In this document: one piece after another, positions 44,231 through 52,045 of the stretch
Layout: the number at the start of each line of letters is the position of its first letter
Numbering within the stretch: position 1 is the first letter of the stretch
Assembly (NCBI GenBank): GCA_003152315.1
Contig: PLZV01000003.1
Coordinates: forward strand, 62,159 to 126,158
Reading direction: 5' to 3'
From: Verrucomicrobiota bacterium
GTDB taxonomy: Bacteria; Verrucomicrobiota; Verrucomicrobiia; Palsa-1439
Length of the DNA stretch: 64,000 nucleotides
Position numbers and translations under genes: made by a program
The notes under the pieces: model-generated
Told to the model about the DNA's origin: nothing
The model's input: only the letters and a program-made list of their open reading frames with translations
The model's database searches: none

Positions 44231-46153
44231 TCAAACCGGCAGCAGTTCAATGCGCTCCATCATCACAGCACCGGTTGGACAGCGGGCGGCGCAAAGGCCA
44301 CAGCGGATGCAGCGCGTTTCGTCCTTGATGATCGCACCATGTTCGCCGGGTTCGGGCATGCGTCCGTAGCGGGCCACGAACGCGCTCTGCAGCTTCTCGT
44401 CACCGCGCAGGCTGGCCACATCCACCAGGCGCAAGCAGAATTCAGGACACACGTCGGCGCAGCCGCCGCAGAGAATGCACTTGTCGCCGTCGAATACCGG
44501 GCTGATGTGGCATTTCAGGCAGCGAACCGCCTGCTCGACGGCGGCCGGTTCCGGATACCCTTTTTCGACCTCGGCGATTCCGATCCGCCGGTCCAGCGGC
44601 AACGTCGGCGGCGAGTGCCGCGCCAGCTTCTCGTAGTCGGGCTTCATCCGGTATTGGTCAGGGTTATAAACCGTCACCCGCGCTCGTTGGGGCTCGGCGG
44701 GGACGCGGCCGGTGAGGAATTTGGTGATCGACCGCGCGGCTTTCTGGCCTTCGGCAACGGCCGTAATGATGATGCGCGGGCCAAACGCGACGTCGCCACC
44801 CGCAAAAATGTCCGGGCGCGACGTGGCCATTGTCTGCGGATCGGTTTGCAGCGCGCCGCGCGGGGTAAGCTTGAGATTGTCCTCCGGTTTAATCCACGCG
44901 AGATCGGCGGATTGTCCGATGGCCAGCACCACGGTGTCACAATCCACGATTTCTTCGCTACCCTCAATGAACGACGGGCTGAATCGGCGGTTTTCGTCGA
45001 ACACACGGCTGGCTTTGATCAATTCGATGCCGCGCACCTTGCCGTCCTCACCGAGGACCCGCTTCGGCCCAAAACGTGTATGGAGTCGGATGCCTTCGCG
45101 CTCCGCCTCTTCGATCTCTTCACGGGCGGCGGGGATCTCATCGACGTTCTCGAGGCAATACATATGGACTTCCGGCACACCTTTGCGAATCGCCTCGCGG
45201 GCCACGTCCAGGGCGAGGCGCACCTCGTCGGGCGCTTCCGGCTCGCGCGCGGTCAATTGTTCCAGCGCCGAAGCCGCCTGATGCAAAGCGCCGCGCAGTT
45301 CCGCCTCGCTCATGCCGGCGAGTTTTTCCGTCTGCCGGAGCACCGAGCGCGCGACATCGAACGCGACGTTGCCGCCACCGATGACAACAACTTTGCGGCC
45401 GAGCGTGACCCGGTAGCCGAGATTGATGTTCAGCAGAAAATCGATCGCGCGGAGCACGCCATCCAATTGCACGCCTTCGATGGCGAGTTCGCGGCTTTTG
45501 TGCGCGCCGATGCCGATAAAGATCGCTTCGTATCCCTGCCGCTTCAGGTCTTCGAGCAGGAACTCCCGGCCCAGTTTCTGGCCGAGCCGGATTTCGACGC
45601 CCAGCGATTCAATGGCCTTGATCTCCGCCTGGATGATCTCGCGCGGCAGCCGGTACTCGGGCACGCCAAGCACCAGCATTCCACCCGCCACGTCGTGGGC
45701 CTCGAATACCGTCGCGGAGAAACCCAGCAACGCCAGTTCGTGCGCGCACGACAATCCCGCGGGCCCGGCGCCGATGACGGCGACCTTGCGTCCGCCGCCA
45801 ATCCGATCACGATTCGGGTCGCGGAGCGCGGGGTACACGCGGTCGAGATCGAACTGGTCCGACTCGACACCGAACTTCTCGCAGACAAACCGTTTCAGGG
45901 CGCGGATCGAGACGGTTGCATCCAGCGCTCCGCGGCGGCACTTCGCTTCGCACGGCGCGGCGCAGACCCGGCCGCAGATCGAGGCGAACGGGTTTGGCGC
46001 GCGGGCGATGATGTAGGCGTCCTCGTAGCGTCCCTCGGCGACGGCCTGGACGTAGGCTCCCGAATCGGTACGCACGGGGCAGCCTTCGCGGCAAAGCACC
46101 TGCCGCGTGAAGTAGGTCAGGTCAGGCACTTCGACTGTGTAAGTCTGGGACAT
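44231..46153 (-). CDS. GltD-like FAD/NAD(P) oxidoreductase with Fe-S clusters
   Basis: 640 residues. The N-terminal Fe-S domain has CREGCPVRTDSGAYVQ and ICGRVCAAPCEAKC; an FAD-binding fold follows with VAVIGAGPAGLSCAHELAL, and the NAD(P)-binding fold has VVVIGGGNVAFDVARSVLR. LAIGQSADLAWI and FAGGDVAFGPRIIITAVAEG are late FAD motifs. The C-terminus adds two [4Fe-4S] ferredoxin sets, CILCGGCADVCPEFC and CIRCGLCAARCP. GltD normally feeds NADPH electrons to glutamate synthase; here no GltB is present and the gene sits inside a bc-complex operon, so it may link NAD(P)(H) with quinol or ferredoxin. Confidence 0.9.
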   Translation of the reverse strand: MSQTYTVEVPDLTYFTRQVLCREGCPVRTDSGAYVQAVAEGRYEDAYIIARAPNPFASICGRVCAAPCEAKCRRGALDATVSIRALKRFVCEKFGVESDQFDLDRVYPALRDPNRDRIGGGRKVAVIGAGPAGLSCAHELALLGFSATVFEAHDVAGGMLVLGVPEYRLPREIIQAEIKAIESLGVEIRLGQKLGREFLLEDLKRQGYEAIFIGIGAHKSRELAIEGVQLDGVLRAIDFLLNINLGYRVTLGRKVVVIGGGNVAFDVARSVLRQTEKLAGMSEAELRGALHQAASALEQLTAREPEAPDEVRLALDVAREAIRKGVPEVHMYCLENVDEIPAAREEIEEAEREGIRLHTRFGPKRVLGEDGKVRGIELIKASRVFDENRRFSPSFIEGSEEIVDCDTVVLAIGQSADLAWIKPEDNLKLTPRGALQTDPQTMATSRPDIFAGGDVAFGPRIIITAVAEGQKAARSITKFLTGRVPAEPQRARVTVYNPDQYRMKPDYEKLARHSPPTLPLDRRIGIAEVEKGYPEPAAVEQAVRCLKCHISPVFDGDKCILCGGCADVCPEFCLRLVDVASLRGDEKLQSAFVARYGRMPEPGEHGAIIKDETRCIRCGLCAARCPTGAVMMERIELLPV

Positions 46154-46182
46154 GGTGCCGTTCCACTTCTCAGCCGGGACGA

Positions 46183-46656
46183 CTACTTGTCGTATAGATC
46201 GTGGACTTCCTTGATTTTGCCCTCAGCAGCCTTCTTCTCGTCCGGCGTTACCTTCGCCAGCTTCTCGTCGACCATCGCCTTCTTGCGGACGCTGGAGTCA
46301 TAGACGAGGAACTCGTAGATTTCCTTTCCTTCGGCGGCGTTGATGCCGGAGCCGGGCTTGTGCATCATGCGTTTGACGTAGCGTGACCATTCGTCCGGCA
46401 GCGCGTAATCGGAGTTGATCGGCCGGCTGAGCTTGTGGCACTGCGTGCATTTCTGGGAGAACACCTCGTAGTTCGCCTTGATCCCGTCGGGATACTTCGA
46501 GATGTCAACGGTTGCCGGGCCTTTCTCGAAGCGCTCGACGCGGGCCTTGGTTTCGGCGTCGAGTGGCGCGTCAGCCGCGCGCGCGACGCCCACGCCGATC
46601 AGGGCGAGCGCAGTCACACCCGCGAGGATAGTTGCGAGTTTATTGATCATTAACAT
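46183..46656 (-). CDS. Monohaem cytochrome c
   Basis: 157 residues with a signal peptide (ILAGVTALALIGVGVARA) and one CTQCH haem site near residue 72; MMHKPGSGI may supply the axial Met. The C-terminal 40 residues are very lysine-rich and helical. It lies 19 bp after the porin and 29 bp before the flavoprotein gene. AAGGA lies upstream of ATG 46656; ATG 46650 is an alternative. It is probably a periplasmic electron carrier for the complex. Confidence 0.85.
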   Translation of the reverse strand: MLMINKLATILAGVTALALIGVGVARAADAPLDAETKARVERFEKGPATVDISKYPDGIKANYEVFSQKCTQCHKLSRPINSDYALPDEWSRYVKRMMHKPGSGINAAEGKEIYEFLVYDSSVRKKAMVDEKLAKVTPDEKKAAEGKIKEVHDLYDK

Positions 46657-46675
46657 GAATGGTGTTTCCTTTCGT

Positions 46676-48022
46676 TTAGAACCCGTAGGAGAGTTGGAAG
46701 ATCAGGTTGTTATTCGCCTGCGAGTGATCGCTGCAGTTGACGAACTCGTAGTCACCCTCGAACCACAAGGTGTTGGTAATGTAGTAGACGTAGCCTGCCG
46801 TAAGCCGCCCCGTCCGCGTGCCGAGTCCGTCGTTCTTCGTGTCGTAGCGGCCTACCAGCTCGAGGCTGTTGATCATCGGGAAATCGAGTTCCAGCCCGGC
46901 CAGCTTGTAACCGGCCTGGACCCACCAGCCGCGTGGCGTAAACGTCCCGTGGTCGGTGCTCTGGACCCAGGTGTTGACATACTCGCCTTTGACTTCAAAA
47001 TTCGGGCTGAGATGCATCGCGCCGTCGAACACGAACGCCGACCACAATTTGTTGTCCATGTCGTTCCACGTGCCGGACTGGCCGGAGACACCGAGTTCCA
47101 CGTCCGAATGGGCCTGCCACGGGAAGAACCAGCCAACACGACCGCCCGCGCTGGGTGAGCCGTGCAGATTCATGGTTCTGCCATCCGCGGTGAGACCGAC
47201 GTTGCCGCCGAGATCGAGCTGATCGGAAGTAGCGGTGCCATCGGAAGAACTGGGGCCATTCACGCCGTACACCGCGTACGTAACCGCCTGTCCCGAATCA
47301 CCCACCGGCATCGCGCCCCGCAATTGCAGGCCGACGCCGGCCCCCGGCAATACGTCGCGCGGGAGCGGACTGTCCGGCATCTTGTTGAGCCAGCCGGCAG
47401 AGCGCTCGGAATAAGTGCCCAACGGCAACAGCATGTCGCCGGCGACCACTGTCACGTAGTCGTTGAACAGATAGTCCAACGTGCCGAAGCTGAGACTTAC
47501 CGAATTTCCCGAGCCGCTGTCGTGGGTGCCGAGCGGGTTGCTACCATTCTGCAGGACGACATCGAAGCCCGCCTCGAACAGGATCTTGTCCGTCGCACGG
47601 AACAGGAAGATTGGCGCGAAATCAGCCAGCGCGAAGGCGCTGTGCTGGCCCTCGGTCTTGGCAAATTGAACCTCGGCGTCACCGACGACCATGAAGTTCT
47701 GTAGCGCGTCCGGCCCGGTCGCCGCCGGCGTCTTGGCGCTGGCCTCGGCGGACGCGGCGGTCTGCTGGGCTTCTTCGGCTTTCTTCTGGGCCGCCTCGGC
47801 CTTCTGTTGCGTCTCGGTCGTGGTCTTCTGCGTAACGCCCTGTTGTTCTTTCAGTTGCTGGATTTCCTGCCGATCTTCTTGATGCGCTTTCTGCAGGTCC
47901 TGGATCTGTTGGGACTGTTGCTGCATCTGCTGTTGCATCTTCTGGAAGTCCTCATCGCTCACTGCCAGAGCGGAGGCGCAGCCGATGGTTAAGGCCGTCA
48001 AAATTAAGAAATAAGTTTTCAT
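46676..48022 (-). CDS. Outer-membrane porin with N-terminal coiled coil
   Basis: 448 residues. A signal peptide (YFLILTALTIGCASALA) is followed by a Gln-rich coiled coil (about 25-100; QQMQQQSQQIQDLQKAHQE and repeated EAAQKKAEEAQQ), then a beta-barrel of about 330 residues with alternating aromatic strands and terminal Phe (FQLSYGF). LFNDYVTVVAGDMLLPLG and SERSAGWLNKMPDS are typical of LbtU/carbohydrate-porin-like barrels. The coiled coil may span the periplasm or bind peptidoglycan. Position between cytochrome genes suggests passage of a substrate or acceptor of the respiratory chain, rather than iron uptake as in LbtU. The frame extension to 48193 is rejected. Confidence 0.8.
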   Translation of the reverse strand: MKTYFLILTALTIGCASALAVSDEDFQKMQQQMQQQSQQIQDLQKAHQEDRQEIQQLKEQQGVTQKTTTETQQKAEAAQKKAEEAQQTAASAEASAKTPAATGPDALQNFMVVGDAEVQFAKTEGQHSAFALADFAPIFLFRATDKILFEAGFDVVLQNGSNPLGTHDSGSGNSVSLSFGTLDYLFNDYVTVVAGDMLLPLGTYSERSAGWLNKMPDSPLPRDVLPGAGVGLQLRGAMPVGDSGQAVTYAVYGVNGPSSSDGTATSDQLDLGGNVGLTADGRTMNLHGSPSAGGRVGWFFPWQAHSDVELGVSGQSGTWNDMDNKLWSAFVFDGAMHLSPNFEVKGEYVNTWVQSTDHGTFTPRGWWVQAGYKLAGLELDFPMINSLELVGRYDTKNDGLGTRTGRLTAGYVYYITNTLWFEGDYEFVNCSDHSQANNNLIFQLSYGF

Positions 48023-48042
48023 CAGTTTGATCTTTCCGTGGC

Positions 48043-48342
48043 CTATTTGCCGGCGTCTTCCTGGAGGTACTTGAGAATTTCTTTTGCCTGTGCGGCTGGT
48101 ATCTGTGCGCGGGTGCGCATGTGCAGCATCAGCGTCTTCCACTGTGCCGGCGTCCGCTCCGTTGCGTAACGTTCGGCGTGGCAGCGATTGCAATTGATGG
48201 CGTACAACTCCTGACCCGTGAGTTTCTTCTTTACCGGTTTGGCATCGCCGTTAGCGGCGAAGGCGGATGCGCTGATGACCACTGCTGCCGCAACGACGGC
48301 AACGACACCCGCACACAGGTGTAGAGAGCGGAATCGGTTCAT
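48043..48342 (-). CDS. Small periplasmic cytochrome c
   Basis: A 99-residue protein with signal peptide (VVAVVAAAVVISASAFA) and one haem site CNRCH; the line LYAINCNRCHAERYATERTP and MLHMRTRAQIPAAQAKEIL give the likely axial Met. An excellent Shine-Dalgarno (AGGAGG) precedes ATG 48342. It is the first structural gene of the operon, 137 bp after the regulator, and close in type to electron-shuttle cytochromes. Confidence 0.88.
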   Translation of the reverse strand: MNRFRSLHLCAGVVAVVAAAVVISASAFAANGDAKPVKKKLTGQELYAINCNRCHAERYATERTPAQWKTLMLHMRTRAQIPAAQAKEILKYLQEDAGK

Positions 48343-48479
48343 AGTCCTCCTGAAACTGAAGTTGATTCGACGCCGGTCAGTTTGTCACGGAGACCGCCCC
48401 GGGCGCTACTTGCCGCTTGGCATTCTCTTATCGGAATTTGCGGTGGGCCAGGAGGGGGGATGCGGCAAAAACTGGGAGC

Positions 48480-49370
48480 TCACATAGCCAACGGCGAGCG
48501 CAGCGTGGCCCGGTACTGCGTGGGCGGCATCCCGACATAGCGCTTGAACATGCTGTTGAAGCTCGGGATCGATCCGAAGCCGGCCGCGTACACAACCTCG
48601 CTGATGCGCAGCGACGGATCCACCAGCAACGTTTTGGCCTTTTCCACGCGAACCCGCGCCACGTATTCGGTGAGCGTCATGCCGGTCGCCTTCTTGAAGA
48701 GTTTACAGAAGTAAAACGGGCTGACGTGAACGTGCTGCGCCACCTGTGCCAGCGTCACGGGCTCCTCGACGTGGGAATGAACAAACTCTTTGGCCGAGAC
48801 CACCACCGCCGGCTCCTCGGAGGACCTGGCGATCGCACAGCGGCTGGCATAGTCGGCCAGGTACTGCGCGAAAACGTTCAGTAATTCGACGATCGCCTGG
48901 AACCTTTCCGCAGCGACCACGGGGGTCTCGAAATAGGCCCGCCGCGCTCTTTTCTCCCAGTCGCTGTTCGGCGCACCGTTGAGCATCTTGACGACCATCG
49001 TGAAGTCCCGCTGCGTTGGTTCGCGGCGCAAGACGTGTCCGCTGAGCAACGTCGCCACGTGCCGTCCGCCGATAGCCACGGGCACGGCGACGATGGTAAG
49101 GCCGGCAAAGCAATGGATCTGTTGCGGGGTGAGTTTTCGCGCGGCGCTGCGGCGGACGCGCCCTTCCTCCTGCCGGCACGCCTCACAGCCCGCCGGTGTA
49201 TGGGACACCAGGGCGCAAAACGGGTTTTCCGATGCCCCAAAGGAGAGCTGTTTTCCGTGATCGTCAGGCGGGACAACCTTCAGAGACACACCCGTTGCCT
49301 TACGAAAAGCCGTCTCGTAATACTCGACGACAGGCAGCTTCGCCAAATCATCAAAGGCCACTTGCTTCAT
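48480..49370 (-). CDS. PocR-AraC family transcriptional regulator
   Basis: 296 residues. The N-terminal half (about 5-165) is a PocR sensory domain: FCALVSHTPAGCEACRQEE holds the conserved Cys cluster and IHCFAGLTIVAVPVAIGG the ligand fold. The C-terminal 100 residues carry two AraC helix-turn-helix units, VTLAQVAQHVHVSPFYFCKLFKKATG and VVYAAGFGSIPSFNSMFKRYVG in text split here by a helix. PocR domains respond to small hydrocarbon derivatives such as 1,2-propanediol. It is transcribed towards the cytochrome operon. ATG 49370 marks the start of the PocR domain; no ribosome site is clear. Confidence 0.85.
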   Translation of the reverse strand: MKQVAFDDLAKLPVVEYYETAFRKATGVSLKVVPPDDHGKQLSFGASENPFCALVSHTPAGCEACRQEEGRVRRSAARKLTPQQIHCFAGLTIVAVPVAIGGRHVATLLSGHVLRREPTQRDFTMVVKMLNGAPNSDWEKRARRAYFETPVVAAERFQAIVELLNVFAQYLADYASRCAIARSSEEPAVVVSAKEFVHSHVEEPVTLAQVAQHVHVSPFYFCKLFKKATGMTLTEYVARVRVEKAKTLLVDPSLRISEVVYAAGFGSIPSFNSMFKRYVGMPPTQYRATLRSPLAM

Positions 49371-49488
49371 GTGTCGGAAACCAACCAGCCACGTTGTGCG
49401 CTGCAATTGAGGGTCATTGTAGCGCACGCGCGTTGTCCCTGTCACTCCTGTAGTGACGGCTGATCGATTGCGACTGAATCCCCGTTCG

Positions 49489-50364
49489 TCAGTAATCCGG
49501 GGCCAGTTCCAGCGCCTGAATGCGCTCACGTCCGTTCAAGTCGAAGAATGCGTGAAAAATCTCCAACGCCTGCTCTCGTGCGCAGAGTCCGCGCTTCACG
49601 TAAGGCCAGGCGTTTACTTCGGTCTCCCTCACGACAATTTCGCCGTCGTGCACGAGCTTTGGCAGCGATGAACGACTGGGCCACGAGGCCAGTTCCGCAT
49701 TGAGCGCGCGCGCGGACGGCACGAGCACCGTAAGTCGTTTGCGCCCCAGATGACTTAACGCGGCGAGGCGGTGCTGGCCGTTGTAGCGCATGGCGCGGTA
49801 CTCACCATTACGGCGCACCAGCAGGGTTACTGTGGGTAATTGGGCAGCGCGCAGTGGATGGTATCCGCCGCGAAGTTTGTTGAATAATCGGCGAGTCTTT
49901 TCCCATTCCAACCGCAACGGAGACGGGTCGCCGGGCTCGTACCAGACGTTGGCACGAGGGCCGTACATGTCGCGCGTCGAATTGCCGGTGATCTGATCGA
50001 AGTGATGACCCCACGGCCCGCCGCCGACCTGGTCGCCTCACGGATAGGTGGCGAGGGCGAACTGGAACCCGCAATCGCGTTGCGCGGGCTTGTGCAGGAA
50101 GAGCAGATCGTTCAAGTAACGCACCGACTTCACGCGCGGGTGCTGAAAGAAACGGTAGAACGCCGAATCCTCCAGTTGAAGTTGCGGTTGGCCCTGCTGC
50201 TGGGCCACCAGCGCGCGGAAATAGTTCCAACCATCGTCGGCAAACGAAAACGCGAATTCGTTCGTGATCCACTTCAGCGGAACCCGCCGCAACGTTCCGG
50301 AGCGAAGGTACTGCACCCGCCGCGCCATCGCGCGTGCCGCCCGGATCGGAAGGTTTTCCGCCAT
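49489..50364 (-). pseudogene. ParB-like protein gene interrupted by an in-frame TGA
   Basis: Two adjacent open frames, 50364-50038 and the frame through 49968 to 49489, are in the same phase and separated only by TGA at 50040-50038. The 23 codons after the stop (GDQVGGGPWGHHFDQITG and on) read as normal protein, so this is one protein of about 290 residues with a premature stop. The C-terminal half has AMRYNGQHRLAALSHLG, like the ParB/sulfiredoxin-fold GxHRxxA motif, so a nuclease-like or phosphotransfer fold is possible. It may be a nonsense pseudogene, a sequencing error, or a read-through gene. The N-terminal 108 residues may still be made. Confidence 0.75.
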
Positions 50365-50750
50365 GGTTATTTCTCGCAGACGAGCGTCGACGTATCACCA
50401 GCAAGATCCACGCGACGAAATCGCTTGTGGAGCGCGCCGCATGATATAGCCAGTCTTTTCCTTGATCGGGTGGGTGTTGTAATGGCCGCAAATCGCTTTC
50501 GGTGTGTCACAAATCGCATCGAGGACGCATTACTGGGCCATTGTGACCATGTCCGGAAAATCTGTCAATCCTGTAATCATTCTGTAATACAGAACCTTCT
50601 TGGCTTAACACCCGATTGCGGTGGGGAACTATTTGAGATCATGAACGGCGCGGCGCCATGCCACGTGCTTACCGTTGGGGTGTGTGCGCAGTTTGTTCGT
50701 GGCATTGCCCATGGGTTCTGCTAGAAGGCGTTCTGCGGACGCTTTACGGA
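50365..50750. other. Intergenic region between divergent genes
   Basis: About 390 bp between the broken ParB-like gene and the MFS transporter. Apart from the palindrome listed separately, no gene or known RNA is seen; the frame extension of the transporter to 50658 does not contain membrane segments. Confidence 0.5.
50580..50594. promoter_or_regulatory. Perfect 15-bp palindrome, candidate operator
   Basis: TTCTGTAATACAGAA is symmetric around its central base. It overlaps a direct repeat CTGTAAT-N4-CTGTAAT (50571-50588). It lies 157 bp before the MFS start, a plausible regulator site for the transporter-rhamnosidase pair. Confidence 0.5.
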
Positions 50751-52040
50751 ATGAAATCTGCCGCCACACTCATGCACAGGAACAGGCACTATAAGTGGGC
50801 TGTCGTCGGCATGCTGTGGTTCGTCTGCTTTTTCAATTACGCGGACCGGCAGGCGATTTTCTCGGTCTTCCCGAAACTGAAAAGCGAGTTCGGTTTTAGC
50901 GTGGTGCAACTCGGCCTGATCGGCTCGGCGTTCATGTGGGTCTACGCGGCGGGGGCGCCGTTCGCGGGTTTCCTGGCCGACCGTTTGCCGCGAAAGCAAT
51001 TGATTCTTGGTGGTTGCCTGTTGTGGAGTGGCGTCACGGTCATGACCGGTTGGTGCGGGCGGTTGTGGCAATTCGTAACCGTGCGTGCGCTGGAGGGGCT
51101 CGGCGAGACGTTTTATTTCCCCGCCACAATGTCGCTGGTGAGTGACTATCACGATGGACGCACTCGCTCGCGGGCGTTTTCCGTGCACCAATCGAGCGTC
51201 TATGTTGGCACCATCGCCGGTGGTTGGGCGGGCGCGTGGTTTGCGGAGGCACACGGATGGCGGACAGGATTTTACTTTTTCGGTTGTGCCGGTGTGGTGC
51301 TGGCGCTGGTGCTCTGCCGCTTTTTGCGTGAACCGGCCCGGGGCGCTGTCGAGAGGATCGATCAAGTTGTGCTGCCGCCGCTGGGGGTGAGCGAGGTGGG
51401 CGGCGTGATTTTTCGCAAGCCGACAGTCCTGCTGCTCATGGCCGCGTTTCTTGGCGCGAATTTCGTGGCCACAATTTTTCTCGCGTGGACCCCGACATTT
51501 CTCGTGGAGAAGTTCGCCTTCAAGCTCACCGCAGCTGGTTTATCCGGTAGCGTGTACATTCATCTCGCGAGCGCTCTCAGCGTGCCGGTTGGCGGTGTGC
51601 TGGCCGACCGGCTGGCGTGTCGTTTTGCCGGTGGGCGGATGCTGGTACAGGCGTTCGGTTTGCTCGTGGGCGCGTCGTTCGTCGGACTGGTGGGCCTCAC
51701 CTCGAGCGTCACCACGCTCCTTGCGTCCATGACTTTTTTCGGTCTCTGCAAGGGGCTTTATGATGCGAATATTTTTGCGTCGCTGTTCGATGTGGTTGAG
51801 CCGCGGGCGCGCGCCACGGCCGTGGGCATCATGAATACGGTGGGATGGGGCGGCGGCGCGCTCGGGCCGCTGGCTGTCGGATTTGCGACACAGTACGGCC
51901 GTCATGAAAAACCGATCGACAACATGAGCGAAGCCATTGCCTTTGGTGCGATCATCTATGTCATCAGCGCGGGGCTGCTGTTGTTGGCGGCGTTTGGATT
52001 CGCCGGGCGCGATGTGGTGCGCGTTGCGACGCCGGCCTGA
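50751..52040 (+). CDS. MFS transporter (anion:cation symporter-like)
   Basis: 429 residues with 12 predicted membrane helices. WFVCFFNYADRQAIFSVFP is the usual N-terminus of the ACS/sugar-acid subgroup, and the motif GFLADRLPRKQLILGG is the MFS loop 2-3 signature. EGLGETFYFPATMSLVSDYH belongs to helix 4. The N-terminus is chosen at ATG 50751; ATG 50772 is an alternative. The enzyme gene starts 5 bp after its stop, so it probably imports the products of that enzyme, such as uronic acids or oligosaccharides. Confidence 0.88.
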   Translation: MKSAATLMHRNRHYKWAVVGMLWFVCFFNYADRQAIFSVFPKLKSEFGFSVVQLGLIGSAFMWVYAAGAPFAGFLADRLPRKQLILGGCLLWSGVTVMTGWCGRLWQFVTVRALEGLGETFYFPATMSLVSDYHDGRTRSRAFSVHQSSVYVGTIAGGWAGAWFAEAHGWRTGFYFFGCAGVVLALVLCRFLREPARGAVERIDQVVLPPLGVSEVGGVIFRKPTVLLLMAAFLGANFVATIFLAWTPTFLVEKFAFKLTAAGLSGSVYIHLASALSVPVGGVLADRLACRFAGGRMLVQAFGLLVGASFVGLVGLTSSVTTLLASMTFFGLCKGLYDANIFASLFDVVEPRARATAVGIMNTVGWGGGALGPLAVGFATQYGRHEKPIDNMSEAIAFGAIIYVISAGLLLLAAFGFAGRDVVRVATPA

Positions 52041-52045
52041 GGTTT

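Noticed and set aside
43745-46303. Plus-strand open frame of 852 residues
   Set aside because: It lies antisense to Rieske and flavoprotein genes with clear cofactor motifs; a high-GC codon shadow.
50038-50040. Selenocysteine at the in-frame TGA
   Set aside because: No convincing SECIS hairpin follows and no selenoprotein family fits; a nonsense change is simpler.
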